From Pararhodospirillum photometricum DSM 122 (GTDB lineage Bacteria; Pseudomonadota; Alphaproteobacteria; Rhodospirillales; Rhodospirillaceae): a DNA stretch of 64,000 nt. Below the pieces are notes generated by a model. The model was not told the origin of the DNA. It was given only the letters and a program-made list of their open reading frames with translations, and searched no databases. Both the position numbers and the translations under genes were made by a program. Shown piece by piece: positions 52,557 to 61,609 of the stretch (the first letter of the stretch is position 1; every line of letters begins with the position of its first letter). The DNA lies in NCBI RefSeq assembly GCF_000284415.1, contig NC_017059.1, forward strand, positions 809,448 to 873,447, written 5' to 3'.

Positions 52557-53402
52557 ATGAATTATGATCATGCCTTCCACGCCGGCAACTTCGCCGATGT
52601 CTTGAAGCATGCCTGCCTGTGCCTGTGCCTTGTTCACCTGCGCCAGAAGGACAAGCCCTTCGTGGTCTTCGACACCCATGCGGGTCAGGGACGCTTCGAT
52701 CTTGCTGGCCCCCAGGCGCAAAAAACGCAAGAGGCGGCGCGCGGCATCGTTCGCTTGCTGACGCGGCCGGGCCCCCGCCCCGACGCGCTTATCCCTTATG
52801 TGGACGCGGTCCGCGCCCTGGGATGGGTCAATGGCGCCCTTCGGGCTTATCCGGGCAGTCCCTTGCTGGCGCACCACCTGATGCGTCCGCGTGACCGGCT
52901 GGTGGTGGCCGAGCTGCATCCGGTCCATGTCCGGGCCCTGGGCGCCTTGCTGGGCGGACGGGCGCAGACGCGCGTCGAGGCCCGCGATGGCTATAGCGTG
53001 CTCAAGGCGCTGCTGCCGCCCACCGAGCGGCGCGGCTTGGTGCTGATCGACCCCCCGTTTGAACGGCGCGACGAGTTTACCGCCCTGGCGCGGGCGCTGC
53101 GCGAGTCCTTGAAGCGCTGGGCCAGCGGAACCTATCTGGTCTGGTATCCCATCAAGGACGAGGCGGCGGTGGCGGCCTTTCTCGCGAGCGTCGCTGAGGA
53201 AGCGCCTTGTCCCGGGTTGGTGGCCCGCTTACAGGTGCGACCCGCCACGGCGGGGAGCGGTCTGGCGGGCACGGGCCTCCTGGTGCTCAACCCGCCGTTC
53301 GCCCTGAGCGAAGCCCTGCCTTCCTTGCTGCCCTGGCTGGCCGAGACCCTGGGGGAAGCGGGACAGGGGACTTGGCATTTGTCCGACCTCGGCCGCCCCT
53401 GA
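52557..53402 (+). CDS. rlmJ: 23S rRNA (adenine(2030)-N6)-methyltransferase
   Basis: 281 residues. RlmJ is recognised by [20 protein letters not shown] at the very start, [15 protein letters not shown] (SAM-binding motif I), [25 protein letters not shown] and the catalytic [14 protein letters not shown] (DPPF replaces DPPY). [10 protein letters not shown] continues the family pattern. It methylates A2030 of 23S rRNA using S-adenosylmethionine. The ATG at 52557 matches the conserved family start. rluE follows 16 nt after the stop, giving an rRNA-modification pair. Confidence 0.95.
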   Translation: MNYDHAFHAGNFADVLKHACLCLCLVHLRQKDKPFVVFDTHAGQGRFDLAGPQAQKTQEAARGIVRLLTRPGPRPDALIPYVDAVRALGWVNGALRAYPGSPLLAHHLMRPRDRLVVAELHPVHVRALGALLGGRAQTRVEARDGYSVLKALLPPTERRGLVLIDPPFERRDEFTALARALRESLKRWASGTYLVWYPIKDEAAVAAFLASVAEEAPCPGLVARLQVRPATAGSGLAGTGLLVLNPPFALSEALPSLLPWLAETLGEAGQGTWHLSDLGRP

Positions 53403-53418
53403 CCCGAAAAGGCCCCGC

Positions 53419-53973
53419 ATGGCCCGCCTGATCCTCTTCAACAAACCCTTTGATGTCTTGAGCCAGTTTACCGATGGCGAGGGACGCGCCACCTTGGCCC
53501 AGCATATCCCGGTGCCGGGCGTGTACGTGTGCGGCCGGCTGGACCGTGACAGCGAGGGCCTCCTCCTGCTCACCGACGACGGCGCCTTGCAGCACCGCCT
53601 GAGCCACCCCCGCCACAAAACCCCCAAGACCTATTGGGCCCAGGTTGAAGGGGTGCCCACACCCGCGGCCCTGGAAACCTTGCGCCGAGGCGTCACCCTC
53701 AACGACGGCCCGGCCCGAGCGCACGAGGTGACGGTGATGGACGAGCCGGCCGGACTGTGGCCGCGCACCCCTCCCATTCGCTTCCGGGCCCGCATTCCCA
53801 CCACCTGGATCAGCCTGAGCGTGACCGAAGGGCGCAACCGGATGATCCGGCGCATGACCGCCGCCGTGGGCCTGCCAACCCTGCGCCTGATCCGCTGGTC
53901 GGTGGGGGACTGGACCTTGGACGGGCTCGACAGTGGCGCTTGGCGCGAGGCAACGGGGAGACCAAAAGCGTGA
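53419..53973 (+). CDS. rluE: 23S rRNA pseudouridine synthase (RluE-like, RsuA family)
   Basis: 184 residues. [19 protein letters not shown] opens the catalytic domain without an S4 domain, as in RluE. The catalytic Asp is in [21 protein letters not shown], and [13 protein letters not shown] and [24 protein letters not shown] complete the RsuA-family signature. RluE modifies U2457 of 23S rRNA in E. coli. The upstream gene rlmJ modifies the same rRNA. The stop overlaps the ParA start as GTGA. Confidence 0.93.
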   Translation: MARLILFNKPFDVLSQFTDGEGRATLAQHIPVPGVYVCGRLDRDSEGLLLLTDDGALQHRLSHPRHKTPKTYWAQVEGVPTPAALETLRRGVTLNDGPARAHEVTVMDEPAGLWPRTPPIRFRARIPTTWISLSVTEGRNRMIRRMTAAVGLPTLRLIRWSVGDWTLDGLDSGAWREATGRPKA

Positions 53974-55163
53974 ACGCCTCTTCCTCTTCTCCCCCTGCCT
54001 CTTCCCCCTCTGTCCCCTGGGTTCTTGCGGTCTATAACCAGAAAGGCGGCGTTGGCAAAACCACCACAGCGGCCTCGCTGGCTGCCATCTTGGCGGCGGC
54101 GGGAAGCCGGGTCCTGCTGATCGACCTAGATTCCCAGGGCAACGCCACGACGGCGCTGGGGCGGCCGTTCAACCAGGGCCCCGGCAGCTACGAGTTCATG
54201 GTGGGGACCGAGCCCCTGGAGAAGGCGTGGCAAAAAACGCGCTATCCCCGACTGCGCCTGCTTTCGGCCTCCCGGCTCCTGGCCGGACTCGACTTGGAAC
54301 TGACCCAACACCCTCATCCCCAATACGCCTTGCGCCGCGCCCTCGGCTTGGCGCGGGCCCCCATTGATCATGTAATCATCGATTGCCCGCCGGCCCTGGG
54401 GCTCCTGCCTATCAATGCCCTGGTGGCGGCGCATGCGGTGTTGCTGCCCGTGCAATGCGAGACCTTCGCCCACGACGGCTTGGTCAATGCCGTTTTCAGC
54501 CTGAACCGCCTGCAAGCCACCTTCAACCCGGGTCTGGAAACCCTGGGCATCCTGATCACCATGCGCTCCACGGAAGGGGTGGGTCTGACCCTGGAACAGA
54601 CCCTAAGAGCCACCTTTGAGCGCCAAGTCCTCACCGCGATGATCCCCCGCGACCCTGAAGTGGGCCGAGCCGCCGAGGCCGACCGGCCGGTGGTCACCCA
54701 CGACCCGGACAGCCCGGCAGGCCGCGCCTATCTTGCCGCCGCGGTGGAAATCCTCAAGCGCGAGCAGCGCCTACGCGACCGACTAGCCCAACGCCTGCCG
54801 CCGTTGACGGACGCCCCGGTCCCGCCCCTGATCCCGGGCCCCCTGCCCGGGGCACTCAGCGATCCCGAGTACGCCGTGAGCCGGGCGCGCGAGCGTTTGC
54901 TGACCTGGGAGGGCAAGGACCCCGTCAAGCCCGCCTCCCTGCCCCCGCTCAACACCGCGCCCCAGCCCCCTCCCGAGATGCCCCCGGGGCTTGACGATGC
55001 CGACATCCCTCTTTCGAGTCTGGATCTGCTGGAGGATGACCTCGCGTGGGATCCAGACCAATCCTGGCTACGACGGCTGCGCTGGTGGATTTTCCTGGGC
55101 CTGGGCGTGACCCTCGGGCTCGGCCTGCTCTTCTGGCGTCTCTGGCAAGAGACACCCGCATAG
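53970..55163 (+). CDS. ParA-family ATPase with C-terminal transmembrane anchor
   Basis: 397 residues from a GTG that overlaps the rluE stop and has GGGGAG nine bases upstream. A Ser/Pro-rich leader precedes a deviant Walker A ([17 protein letters not shown]), [16 protein letters not shown] and [17 protein letters not shown], a complete ParA/Soj core of about 250 residues. A Pro-rich linker of ~100 residues follows. The last 30 residues hold a strong membrane helix flanked by Arg and Trp ([20 protein letters not shown]). Standard ParA proteins are soluble and lack this tail. No parB or parS is adjacent, so chromosome partitioning by this gene is unlikely; positioning of a membrane-linked cargo is an inference. 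Confidence 0.88.
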   Translation: MNASSSSPPASSPSVPWVLAVYNQKGGVGKTTTAASLAAILAAAGSRVLLIDLDSQGNATTALGRPFNQGPGSYEFMVGTEPLEKAWQKTRYPRLRLLSASRLLAGLDLELTQHPHPQYALRRALGLARAPIDHVIIDCPPALGLLPINALVAAHAVLLPVQCETFAHDGLVNAVFSLNRLQATFNPGLETLGILITMRSTEGVGLTLEQTLRATFERQVLTAMIPRDPEVGRAAEADRPVVTHDPDSPAGRAYLAAAVEILKREQRLRDRLAQRLPPLTDAPVPPLIPGPLPGALSDPEYAVSRARERLLTWEGKDPVKPASLPPLNTAPQPPPEMPPGLDDADIPLSSLDLLEDDLAWDPDQSWLRRLRWWIFLGLGVTLGLGLLFWRLWQETPA

Positions 55164-55326
55164 CGATAAAAATGGAAGAAAACCCCCAGACCCGCTTTTT
55201 TTCCCGTCCTGACGCCTTGATGCCCCGCCCCCCCCATCCTAGTTTTTTCTTGAAGCTGAACCGGCAGCCGGTCAGCATGCGCCGCGAGGACGCGGGAGAC
55301 AGACGTGCCAAGGGAGAACCCCTCCG

Positions 55327-55578
55327 ATGACCGCCAGTCTTGAGACGTTGAGCCGGGCAGAGATCCGAGTGATCGAGGACCTGTTCATGCAGGAGATCAC
55401 GGGACGTCCGGCGCCTATCCCCCGCCGGGTTGGCATGGCGCTTGCCGAAAAAGGGCTGGTGGAAGAGGCGCTGTTCGTCACGGGGTACAAGCCCACGGGC
55501 GCCGTCACCCGCGAAGCCTTTCGGCTGACCACCGTGGGGCATTTTCGCTATACTCAGTGGTGCGAGCGCAAGACGTGA
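55327..55578 (+). CDS. Small hypothetical protein, 83 residues
   Basis: The sequence MTASLETLSRAEIRVIEDLF to GHFRYTQWCERKT has no recognised motif. A helix-rich N-half (LSRAEIRVIEDLFMQEI) and a beta-leaning C-half (KPTGAVTREAFRLTTVGHFRY) recall the small winged-helix or restriction-alleviation type folds, but this is a guess. AAGGGAG lies upstream of the ATG. It has GC-biased codons and sits between the ParA gene and the thioesterase on the same strand. Confidence 0.55.
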   Translation: MTASLETLSRAEIRVIEDLFMQEITGRPAPIPRRVGMALAEKGLVEEALFVTGYKPTGAVTREAFRLTTVGHFRYTQWCERKT

Positions 55579-55659
55579 CATCACGCGATCTTGTCCTCAC
55601 TCGGTTTTGGGGACTCCCGCAGGGGGCTCTTCAGTCGGCGCCACCCGGAGAACAGACCC

Positions 55660-56094
55660 ATGGCCTTTGAGCCGCGAGATCCCAACTACGCGCAGCGCGT
55701 GCGCGACAATTTCGCCCGCCAAACCGTCATGACCCTGATCGGTGCCGAGTTGACGGAGGTGGGGCCGGGCACCTGCACCGTACGCCTGCCCTTTCGCCCC
55801 GACCTCTGCCAACAAAACGGGTATGTGCACGCGGGCATCACCACCACCTTGGCCGATACCGCCTGTGGCTACGCCGCCTTTTCCCTGATGCCCGCTGACT
55901 CGGGGGTGGTGTCGGTGGAATTCAAGATCAACCTGCTGGCCCCGGCAATCGGCGAGGCCTTCGAGGCCCGGGCCCGGGTGGATCGACCGGGCCGCACCCT
56001 TACGGTCGTGCGGGCCGAGGTCCTGGCCTTTCAGGGCGAAAGGATCACCGAGGTGGCCCTGATGCAAGCAACCATGATCCGTTTGGCTGTGTGA
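55660..56094 (+). CDS. PaaI-family hotdog thioesterase
   Basis: 144 residues with a single hotdog domain. The diagnostic segment is CQQNGYVHAGITTTLADTACGYAAFS (the NGxVHxG-type helix start and conserved Asp). VVSVEFKINLLAPAIGEAFEARARV, EVLAFQGERITEVALMQATM follow. It would hydrolyse acyl-CoA or phenylacetyl-type CoA esters. The ATG 55660 has CGGAG/GGAGAAC upstream. It converges with the ROK kinase, whose stop is 8 nt away. Confidence 0.88.
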   Translation: MAFEPRDPNYAQRVRDNFARQTVMTLIGAELTEVGPGTCTVRLPFRPDLCQQNGYVHAGITTTLADTACGYAAFSLMPADSGVVSVEFKINLLAPAIGEAFEARARVDRPGRTLTVVRAEVLAFQGERITEVALMQATMIRLAV

Positions 56095-56102
56095 GGGAAA
56101 GC

Positions 56103-57026
56103 CTAGCGTCCCTTCATTTCCGGGTCTGACGGCCACAGCCAAGCGGCCCCGCGCACCCCGCTGGAATCGCCATGGCGAGGCCGCACCACCCGGGTCACGA
56201 TGGCATCACTGAACACCAAGGGCGCCCACAAGCGGGGCAAGACCTCGGTCAGGTGGGGCATGGCGCCGACCCCACCCCCCAAGACGATGACATGGGGGTC
56301 CAGGAGATCGATCACCACGGCAAGCGCCCGGGCCAGACGGTGGGCATGACGCTCCAGCGTGGCCTGGGCCGTCCGATCGCCCGCCTCGGCTGCCTGGGCA
56401 ATCTCCTGAGCGCTGGCCGTTTGCCCGGTGTGCAAGGCGTGATCGGCCGCCATCCCAGGGCCGGAACAGAAGGTCTCAACGCACCCCTGGCGGCCGCAAT
56501 AGCAGGCCGGGCCGGGCCGTTCGCCGTCGGTGGGCCAGGGCAAGGGCATGTGGCCCCATTCGCCGGCAATGGCGTTGGGCCCCTGGAGTAAGCGCCCGTT
56601 CACCACCACGCCGGCGCCCACCCCGGTACCCAGAATGACCCCGAACACCGTGGCCGCCCCGGTGGCCGCACCATCGTGGGCTTCGGATAGGGCAAAACAG
56701 TCGGCATCGTTGGCGAGCCGCACCGGCCGACCCAGGCAAGCGGCCAGATCCTTGTCCAGCGCCCGACCGTTGAGCCACGTGGAATTGGCATTTTTCACCA
56801 GACCGGTGGCGGGACTGATCGCACCGGGAATCGCCACCCCCACCGGGGCGCGCTGGCCCAGTTCGACCTCGGCGTCGGTGACCAGGGCGGTGATGGCGGC
56901 CAGGGTCCCCGGGTAGTCGTGACGCGGGGTCGGGATGCGCCGGCGCAGGCACTCCTGGCCATCGGGGGTAAGGGCCACGATTTCGATCTTGGTGCCGCCC
57001 AAATCTATACCGAATCGCAACCCCAT
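56103..57026 (-). CDS. mak: ROK-family sugar kinase (fructokinase/N-acetylglucosamine-kinase type)
   Basis: 307 residues. The N-terminal phosphate loop FGIDLGGTKIEIVAL precedes LANDADCFALSEAHDGAA (catalytic Asp) and VFGVILGTGVGAGVVVNGRLL. The zinc site of ROK kinases is in GEWGHMPLP with His and the Cys cluster ACYCGRQGCVETFCSG. The C-terminal VIDLLDPHVIVLGGGVG is typical. This combination is closest to manno(fructo)kinase Mak/NagK. The substrate cannot be decided. It lies apart from other sugar genes, divergent from the MBL hydrolase, and no regulator-type HTH is present at its N-terminus, so it is an enzyme and not a ROK repressor. Confidence 0.9.
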   Translation of the reverse strand: MGLRFGIDLGGTKIEIVALTPDGQECLRRRIPTPRHDYPGTLAAITALVTDAEVELGQRAPVGVAIPGAISPATGLVKNANSTWLNGRALDKDLAACLGRPVRLANDADCFALSEAHDGAATGAATVFGVILGTGVGAGVVVNGRLLQGPNAIAGEWGHMPLPWPTDGERPGPACYCGRQGCVETFCSGPGMAADHALHTGQTASAQEIAQAAEAGDRTAQATLERHAHRLARALAVVIDLLDPHVIVLGGGVGAMPHLTEVLPRLWAPLVFSDAIVTRVVRPRHGDSSGVRGAAWLWPSDPEMKGR

Positions 57027-57058
57027 CCCTGTTCTCCTGGAGCCCTGTCTTTAGGGTT

Positions 57059-57093
57059 AAGGCTGGGGAGGCGCGGCCTCCCCAGGCCCCTCG
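57059..57093 (-). repeat. Palindromic repeat copy 13
   Basis: Reverse orientation, between the divergent ROK and MBL genes. Confidence 0.85.
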
Positions 57094-57209
57094 TTTCCTG
57101 CCTTCGCCGGATGCCCCACTCACCCGATTGCCCGACCGTCCTGAGGCAGACTTGCACCGCCCAGGCGAGACAGGCAAGCTGTTTCGCTTTCACACCGACA
57201 GGCCCCATA

Positions 57210-58235
57210 ATGAGCGACACCCTGACTTTTCCCCACGCCGACGCCCCGCCCCCTGGAACGCTGCGGCCCGTGGCCCCCGGGGTTTTCTGGCTGCGCATGC
57301 CTCTGCCGTTTGCCCTGGATCATATCAATCTCTGGGTGCTGGAGGACGGGCCGGGCTGGACGCTGATCGACACCGGCCTCGCCTCGGAGACCACGCGCGA
57401 TCTCTGGCGCACCCTCCTCGCCGGCCCCCTGGCCGGTCGCCCGGTCACGCGGCTGATCTGCACCCATTTTCACCCCGACCACATGGGGCTCGCCGGGTGG
57501 CTGGAGCGGGACTATCAGGTGCCGCTGTGGGCGACGCTGGGCGAATGGACCTACGCGCGCATGCTGTGGCTGGAGCAAGACGAGACCTACGTGGGGCTGG
57601 CGCGGGCTTTTTACGCCCGGGCCGGCCTTGACGAGGCGCGCCTCGCCTTGGTGGACAAGCGGGGCAACGCCTATGCCCGAGGCATCGTTGCGCCTCCCAC
57701 GCAGGTGCGCCGCCTTCAGCACGGGGAAAGCCTGACGATCGGCGGGCGGTCCTGGCGGGTGATCGTGGGGCTCGGCCACGCCCCCGAGCATGCGGCGCTG
57801 TGGTGTGCCGACGACCAGATCCTGATCAGCGGCGACCAGATCCTACCGCGGATCAGCCCCAACGTGAGCGTTTGGCCGAACGAGCCCTGGGCCAATCCCC
57901 TGGAGGGCTTTCTCACCAGCTTGGGCCGTTTTGCGCCCTTGGATGCGGACACGTTGGTCTTGCCCAGTCATGGCAGCCCGTTTTTCGGTCTGCATGACCG
58001 CCTAGAAACCCTAGCCGGCCACCATCAAGACCGCTTGGACGAGGTGTTGTGTGCATGCCGGACCCAGGCCTTGTCGCCGTTGGAGGCCGTGGATGTGTTG
58101 TTCCGGCGTCCTTTGGATTCCCATCAGGTTTTCTTCGCGCTGGGCGAAGCGATTGCCCATCTCCACTGGTTGGAGGAGCGAGGACTGGTAGAGCGCCAAG
58201 GACTCCTCGAAAAAAACACCTTCAAAGGGATATAG
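57210..58235 (+). CDS. MBL-fold metallo-hydrolase
   Basis: 341 residues. The metal-binding motif is ICTHFHPDHMGLAGW (HxHxDH). LIDTGLASETT precedes it. The later ligands fit IVGLGHAPEHAALW (His), LISGDQILPRISPN (bridging Asp) and PSHGSPFFGLHDRL (final His). The C-terminal ~60 residues form a helical region (DEVLCACRTQALSPLEAVDVLF) as in hydroxyacylglutathione-hydrolase-like and acyl-CoA-type MBLs. The ATG at 57210 directly precedes the conserved part; the longer frame from 56919 crosses a repeat. Substrate unknown. It is followed by a hairpin and then a chemoreceptor. Confidence 0.88.
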   Translation: MSDTLTFPHADAPPPGTLRPVAPGVFWLRMPLPFALDHINLWVLEDGPGWTLIDTGLASETTRDLWRTLLAGPLAGRPVTRLICTHFHPDHMGLAGWLERDYQVPLWATLGEWTYARMLWLEQDETYVGLARAFYARAGLDEARLALVDKRGNAYARGIVAPPTQVRRLQHGESLTIGGRSWRVIVGLGHAPEHAALWCADDQILISGDQILPRISPNVSVWPNEPWANPLEGFLTSLGRFAPLDADTLVLPSHGSPFFGLHDRLETLAGHHQDRLDEVLCACRTQALSPLEAVDVLFRRPLDSHQVFFALGEAIAHLHWLEERGLVERQGLLEKNTFKGI

Positions 58236-58288
58236 TTGCTTTTTACGACCATACTTTCTATGGCGTTCCCTGGGAGGGCCGATTACAC

Positions 58289-58368
58289 TATAATCGTTCG
58301 GATCAAAAGGCTCATTGCTTCTGCTTTATGACGGTTCATTTTGGGTGAAACATCCGTAAGCAGAAGCA
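58289..58368 (+). promoter_or_regulatory. Perfect -10 hexamer plus a long hairpin in the chemoreceptor leader
   Basis: TATAAT lies at 58289-58294, with no good -35. About 20 nt later an 11-bp exact dyad, TGCTTCTGCTT (58316-58326) with AAGCAGAAGCA (58358-58368), flanks an inner partial stem (ACGG/CCGT and TTCA/TGAA). CTCTTTT follows it. It may end the MBL transcript or shape the leader of the chemoreceptor mRNA, whose ATG is 39 nt further on. Confidence 0.5.
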
Positions 58369-58407
58369 CTCTTTTGCGCCAGTCAACCGGGTAAAGGAAA
58401 ACCATTC

Positions 58408-60702
58408 ATGACCGCCTTCCTCAACCGGCTGTCCGTGGGTGTCAGAATTCTTTTGGGCTTCGCCATCGTCCTGGCCTTGCTCCTGACAGTTGCCCTCCTC
58501 TCGTACCGTGACAGCGCTTTTATTGGACGGCAGCTTGGTATTTACCAGGATACATCGAGCCGAACCTTGCTGATCAGCGAGGTGGACAGCAATGTCAATC
58601 GCCTGCGGCGGAACGTCTACCTGTTTTCCTCAACCGCCAGCGACCAGTATGCGACCCTGGTGCAAACCATCCTGGGGCAGCTCAAGACCGATCTGAATAC
58701 CTTGTTGTCCCATGCCCAGGACAACAACAATCGCCAGGACACCCAGCGCCTTCTTGACTTGGTTGTCAGCTACGAGACACAGTTTGGTCAGTTACAAACC
58801 TTGATCAAGGCCCGCGACAAGGCCAGCATGGGCGGCGATGGCCTGACCGTGGTCGGCCCCCGCGCCTTGGGCCTGCTCTCGAGCATGGTCGATAAGGCGG
58901 CTGCCAACGGCGATTTCCAGACGGCGGTGGCGGTGGCCCGCGCCGAGGAAGCCCTGATGATGGCCCGTGTCGCTGCGGCCACCTTCATGTCCAAGCCCTC
59001 GGCCGAGTTGGTCACCAAGACCAAGGACTATATCACCCTCTTTGTGCAGCGGAGTACCCAAATCCGCGAAACCCTGACCGATGCTTCCTTGCGCGATCAG
59101 GCCTTGGCCGCCGAAAAGGAGGCCCGGACCTATCAAGCCGCGTTTGACGTCCTATCCAAGGCCGCCTTTGATGCGGAAACCCTGGTGATGGGCCCCATGG
59201 CCCGCGACGCCAATGCGTTTGGCGAGCTGGCCCGCCAGATCAAAGACACGCAAAATTCCGGGCTGGCCACCTTGCGTGAGCAGATCCAGGCCTCGGTCGC
59301 CGAAGTCAAGACCATGGGCAGCGTGGTCTCCGCCGTGGCGGTTTTGCTCGCCTTGCTGGCTGCTTTTGTGATTGCCCGCAGCCTGACTCAGCCGATCCGC
59401 CGCCTTACGCAGGCCATGGAGGCCATTTCACGGGGCGAGGCCCGCTTCACGGTGGAGGGAACCCAAGATGGTGGCGAACTGGGCACCATGGCACGCGGGC
59501 TCGACGCTCTGCGCGGTACTGTGGCCGATGCCTTCCGCCTCAATCAGATGGTGGACATCCTGCCCACCGCGGTGATGCTCTGCGACCCCGAGATGAAAAT
59601 CTCGTACCTCAACGAAGCAACCCGCGACATTTTCCGGGCCATGAACCACCCCAGAGTCAGTAATCCCGATGCAGTGATCGGGCAGAAGGTGACCCATTTC
59701 CACGCCAACCCCGAGTTCGTCGATAAGATCCTGACCCAAACGGATAAGCTGCCCTACCGCGGCAAGTTCTCCATGGGGGGCGTGACCATTGAAAACGAGG
59801 TGAAGGCGATCCGCGATCGACGCGGCCAAGTCATCGGCACCATGCTCGCCTGGAAGGACGTGACCGAATACGTCAGGCTGTCCGAGGACTTCGAGGGCAC
59901 GGTCAAGGCCGTGGTCGGCGTGGTCGGGGCGGCGGCGACCGAGCTTCAGGCCTCGTCGCGCGCCATGGCCGAAACCTCGGACCAGACGGGCGAGCGCTCC
60001 ACCGCCGTGGCTGCCGCCGCTGAACAGGCTGCGGTCAATGTCCAGACTGTGGCCAGCGCCACCGAGGAGTTGAGCGCCTCCATCACCGAAATCAGCCGGC
60101 AAGTCCAGGAGTCGGCCCGCATCGCCAGTGATGCGGTGGTCGAAGCCCGACGCACCGACGAAATGGTCCAAGGCTTGGCCGATGCGGCTCAGCGCATTGG
60201 CGAGGTGGTCAGTCTGATTACCGACATCGCCAGCCAAACTAACCTGCTCGCGCTCAACGCCACCATTGAGGCAGCCCGCGCCGGTGAAATGGGCAAGGGC
60301 TTCGCGGTGGTCGCCGGCGAGGTCAAGACGCTGGCCAATCAAACCGCCCGGGCCACCGACGAAATCGGCACCCAGATCGCCGGGATTCAAACCGAAACCC
60401 GCCGCGCGGTCGATGCCATCCAAAGCATCGGCGGCACCATCAGCCGCATCAATCAGATTACCTCGGGCATTGCCGCCGCTGTTGAAGAACAAGGCGCGGC
60501 CACCCGGGAAATCGCCCGCAACGTCGAACAGGCGTCCCAGGGAACGACCGAGGTCACCACCAGCATCCAGATTGTCAATGAAGGCGCCCAGGAAACCCGC
60601 CACTCCGCCCAACAGGTGGAAGGCGCGGCCGCCGAATTGGCCCAACAGGCCGGAGAACTGGGGATGCGCGTCGAGGAGTTCTTGCGAAAGATGCGGCAGT
60701 AA
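58408..60702 (+). CDS. Methyl-accepting chemotaxis protein with large periplasmic domain, HAMP and PAS
   Basis: 764 residues. The first membrane helix (about 12-33) and the second (about 305-325) bracket a ~270-residue all-helical periplasmic domain, the size of a helical bimodular (HBM) sensor. HAMP follows ([22 protein letters not shown]). A PAS-like domain sits at about 385-490 ([28 protein letters not shown]). The signalling domain has the tip [20 protein letters not shown] and [18 protein letters not shown] receptors respond to TCA intermediates or similar organic acids in other bacteria; that role is inferred. The ATG has AAGGAAAA upstream. No other che genes are adjacent. Confidence 0.93.
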   Translation: MTAFLNRLSVGVRILLGFAIVLALLLTVALLSYRDSAFIGRQLGIYQDTSSRTLLISEVDSNVNRLRRNVYLFSSTASDQYATLVQTILGQLKTDLNTLLSHAQDNNNRQDTQRLLDLVVSYETQFGQLQTLIKARDKASMGGDGLTVVGPRALGLLSSMVDKAAANGDFQTAVAVARAEEALMMARVAAATFMSKPSAELVTKTKDYITLFVQRSTQIRETLTDASLRDQALAAEKEARTYQAAFDVLSKAAFDAETLVMGPMARDANAFGELARQIKDTQNSGLATLREQIQASVAEVKTMGSVVSAVAVLLALLAAFVIARSLTQPIRRLTQAMEAISRGEARFTVEGTQDGGELGTMARGLDALRGTVADAFRLNQMVDILPTAVMLCDPEMKISYLNEATRDIFRAMNHPRVSNPDAVIGQKVTHFHANPEFVDKILTQTDKLPYRGKFSMGGVTIENEVKAIRDRRGQVIGTMLAWKDVTEYVRLSEDFEGTVKAVVGVVGAAATELQASSRAMAETSDQTGERSTAVAAAAEQAAVNVQTVASATEELSASITEISRQVQESARIASDAVVEARRTDEMVQGLADAAQRIGEVVSLITDIASQTNLLALNATIEAARAGEMGKGFAVVAGEVKTLANQTARATDEIGTQIAGIQTETRRAVDAIQSIGGTISRINQITSGIAAAVEEQGAATREIARNVEQASQGTTEVTTSIQIVNEGAQETRHSAQQVEGAAAELAQQAGELGMRVEEFLRKMRQ

Positions 60703-60756
60703 GACGCGTTGCGAGCGGACATGCCGGTCCCTTCGGGGCAGGGCCAACGTTACCGT

Positions 60757-60788
60757 GGGGCCTGGGGAGGCGAGCCTCCCCAGCCTTC
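60757..60788 (+). repeat. Palindromic repeat copy 14
   Basis: Forward orientation, 54 nt after the chemoreceptor stop, with the tail TTCTCTTTTTCG, so it could be a real terminator. Confidence 0.85.
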
Positions 60789-60851
60789 TCTTTTTCGATC
60801 CCCCTGGGTGTCGGGTTCCGCCCTTTACGAACTTTTGTGACTTAAGGTAAC

Positions 60852-60914
60852 TTATGAGGCTCCACAATGCCTAAGAGGGGTACACCCCCTCGTGCCACAA
60901 AGGACGCCTCATAA
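60852..60914. other. Structured 63-nt element, nested hairpins
   Basis: Exact 9-nt outer arms TTATGAGGC (60852-60860) and GCCTCATAA (60906-60914) enclose GAGGGG-TACAC-CCCCTC-type pairing (60875-60891). Two CCACAA copies (60862, 60895) sit between. It marks the left edge of the truncated protease frame. Function unknown. Confidence 0.45.
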
Positions 60915-61319
60915 CACTCGTCGGACGAGTTTTCCCTGTTTGTGGGAACGGTTCATTTCGAGCCGGCTTACCTCGTGCGCGGCAACTCGGGGCCCTTTTC
61001 CTTGGGGGGAGATTCGGGATCCCTGGTGACAACCCTTGACCAAAACGGCGAGCGCCACGCCATTGGGCTGGTATTTGCTGGAACCGTTCCCGATGTCTCT
61101 TATATCCTCCCCTTGAGGCCAATTCTCGAACGCTTTGGCGTTAGCCTGCGCGCTCCGGCGGGGACGGTGACTATTGCCCGTCACCCCACCCCGCGGGGGG
61201 ATGAGATTGTGGTGTTTCTGGCTCCTGGCACTCGATTGCCCCTAGAGCGCATGCCCTCGGTATTCCGAGGAGTCCCGGTGCGCTATGAAACCCGCCGCTC
61301 TGCCAAAGCGCTGGGATAA
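60915..61319 (+). pseudogene. Truncated trypsin-like serine protease, C-terminal fragment
   Basis: The frame opens at 60915 after a TAA; the first start is the GTG at 60942 (125 residues). The sequence contains the catalytic-Ser block FSLGGDSGSLVTTLDQNG, then HAIGLVFAGTVPDVSYILPLRPILERFGV, the typical end of S1-type bacterial proteases that regulate or cleave in the cytosol or periplasm. The catalytic His and Asp, which would be about 100 residues upstream, have no counterpart in any frame. A structured 63-nt element lies immediately before. The remnant seems non-functional and probably lost its 5' end through a rearrangement at that element (inference). Confidence 0.7.
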
Positions 61320-61337
61320 CCGCTTTTTTTATAAGAG

Positions 61338-61372
61338 AAGGCTGGGGAGGCGCGGCCTCCCCAGACCCCTCC
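61338..61372 (-). repeat. Palindromic repeat copy 15
   Basis: Reverse orientation, 18 nt after the protease-fragment stop. It is paired with copy 16 in opposite orientation. Confidence 0.85.
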
Positions 61373-61395
61373 TTCCCTTGGTGCGGCCCGGGAAT

Positions 61396-61430
61396 CGAGG
61401 GGTCTGGGGAGGCCGCGCCTCCCCAGCCTT
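61396..61430 (+). repeat. Palindromic repeat copy 16
   Basis: Forward orientation, 23 nt after copy 15. Together they form a larger dyad (outer arms AAGGCTGGGG / CCCCAGCCTT). Confidence 0.85.
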
Positions 61431-61473
61431 TCCTTTCCCCCTGCTCGTTCACATTATAACCCAGAAGTCAATT

Positions 61474-61533
61474 TAGTTTTCCTAAACTACACTAGCACAA
61501 CGTTATAGATCTATTTAACACATAGCACCGGTG
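61474..61533. promoter_or_regulatory. Cluster of palindromes upstream of cysG
   Basis: TAGTTT-TCCT-AAACTA (61474-61489), ATAGATCTAT (61505-61514) within GTTATAGATCTATTTAAC, and CACCGGTG (61526-61533) lie in an AT-rich stretch 77-136 bp before the cysG start. They are operator candidates for the sulfur-assimilation operon. The regulator is unknown. Confidence 0.45.
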
Positions 61534-61609
61534 TTGTAATTTGGTTGACGGCGCTCAGACGCCGTGAAATGGTCTGTCTCATCGTTCTTGCATCGCGAAA
61601 GAGGGACCC

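Noticed and set aside
2084-61430. The palindromic units as a CRISPR array
   Set aside because: Copies are dispersed, not tandem, and lack regular spacers or cas genes.
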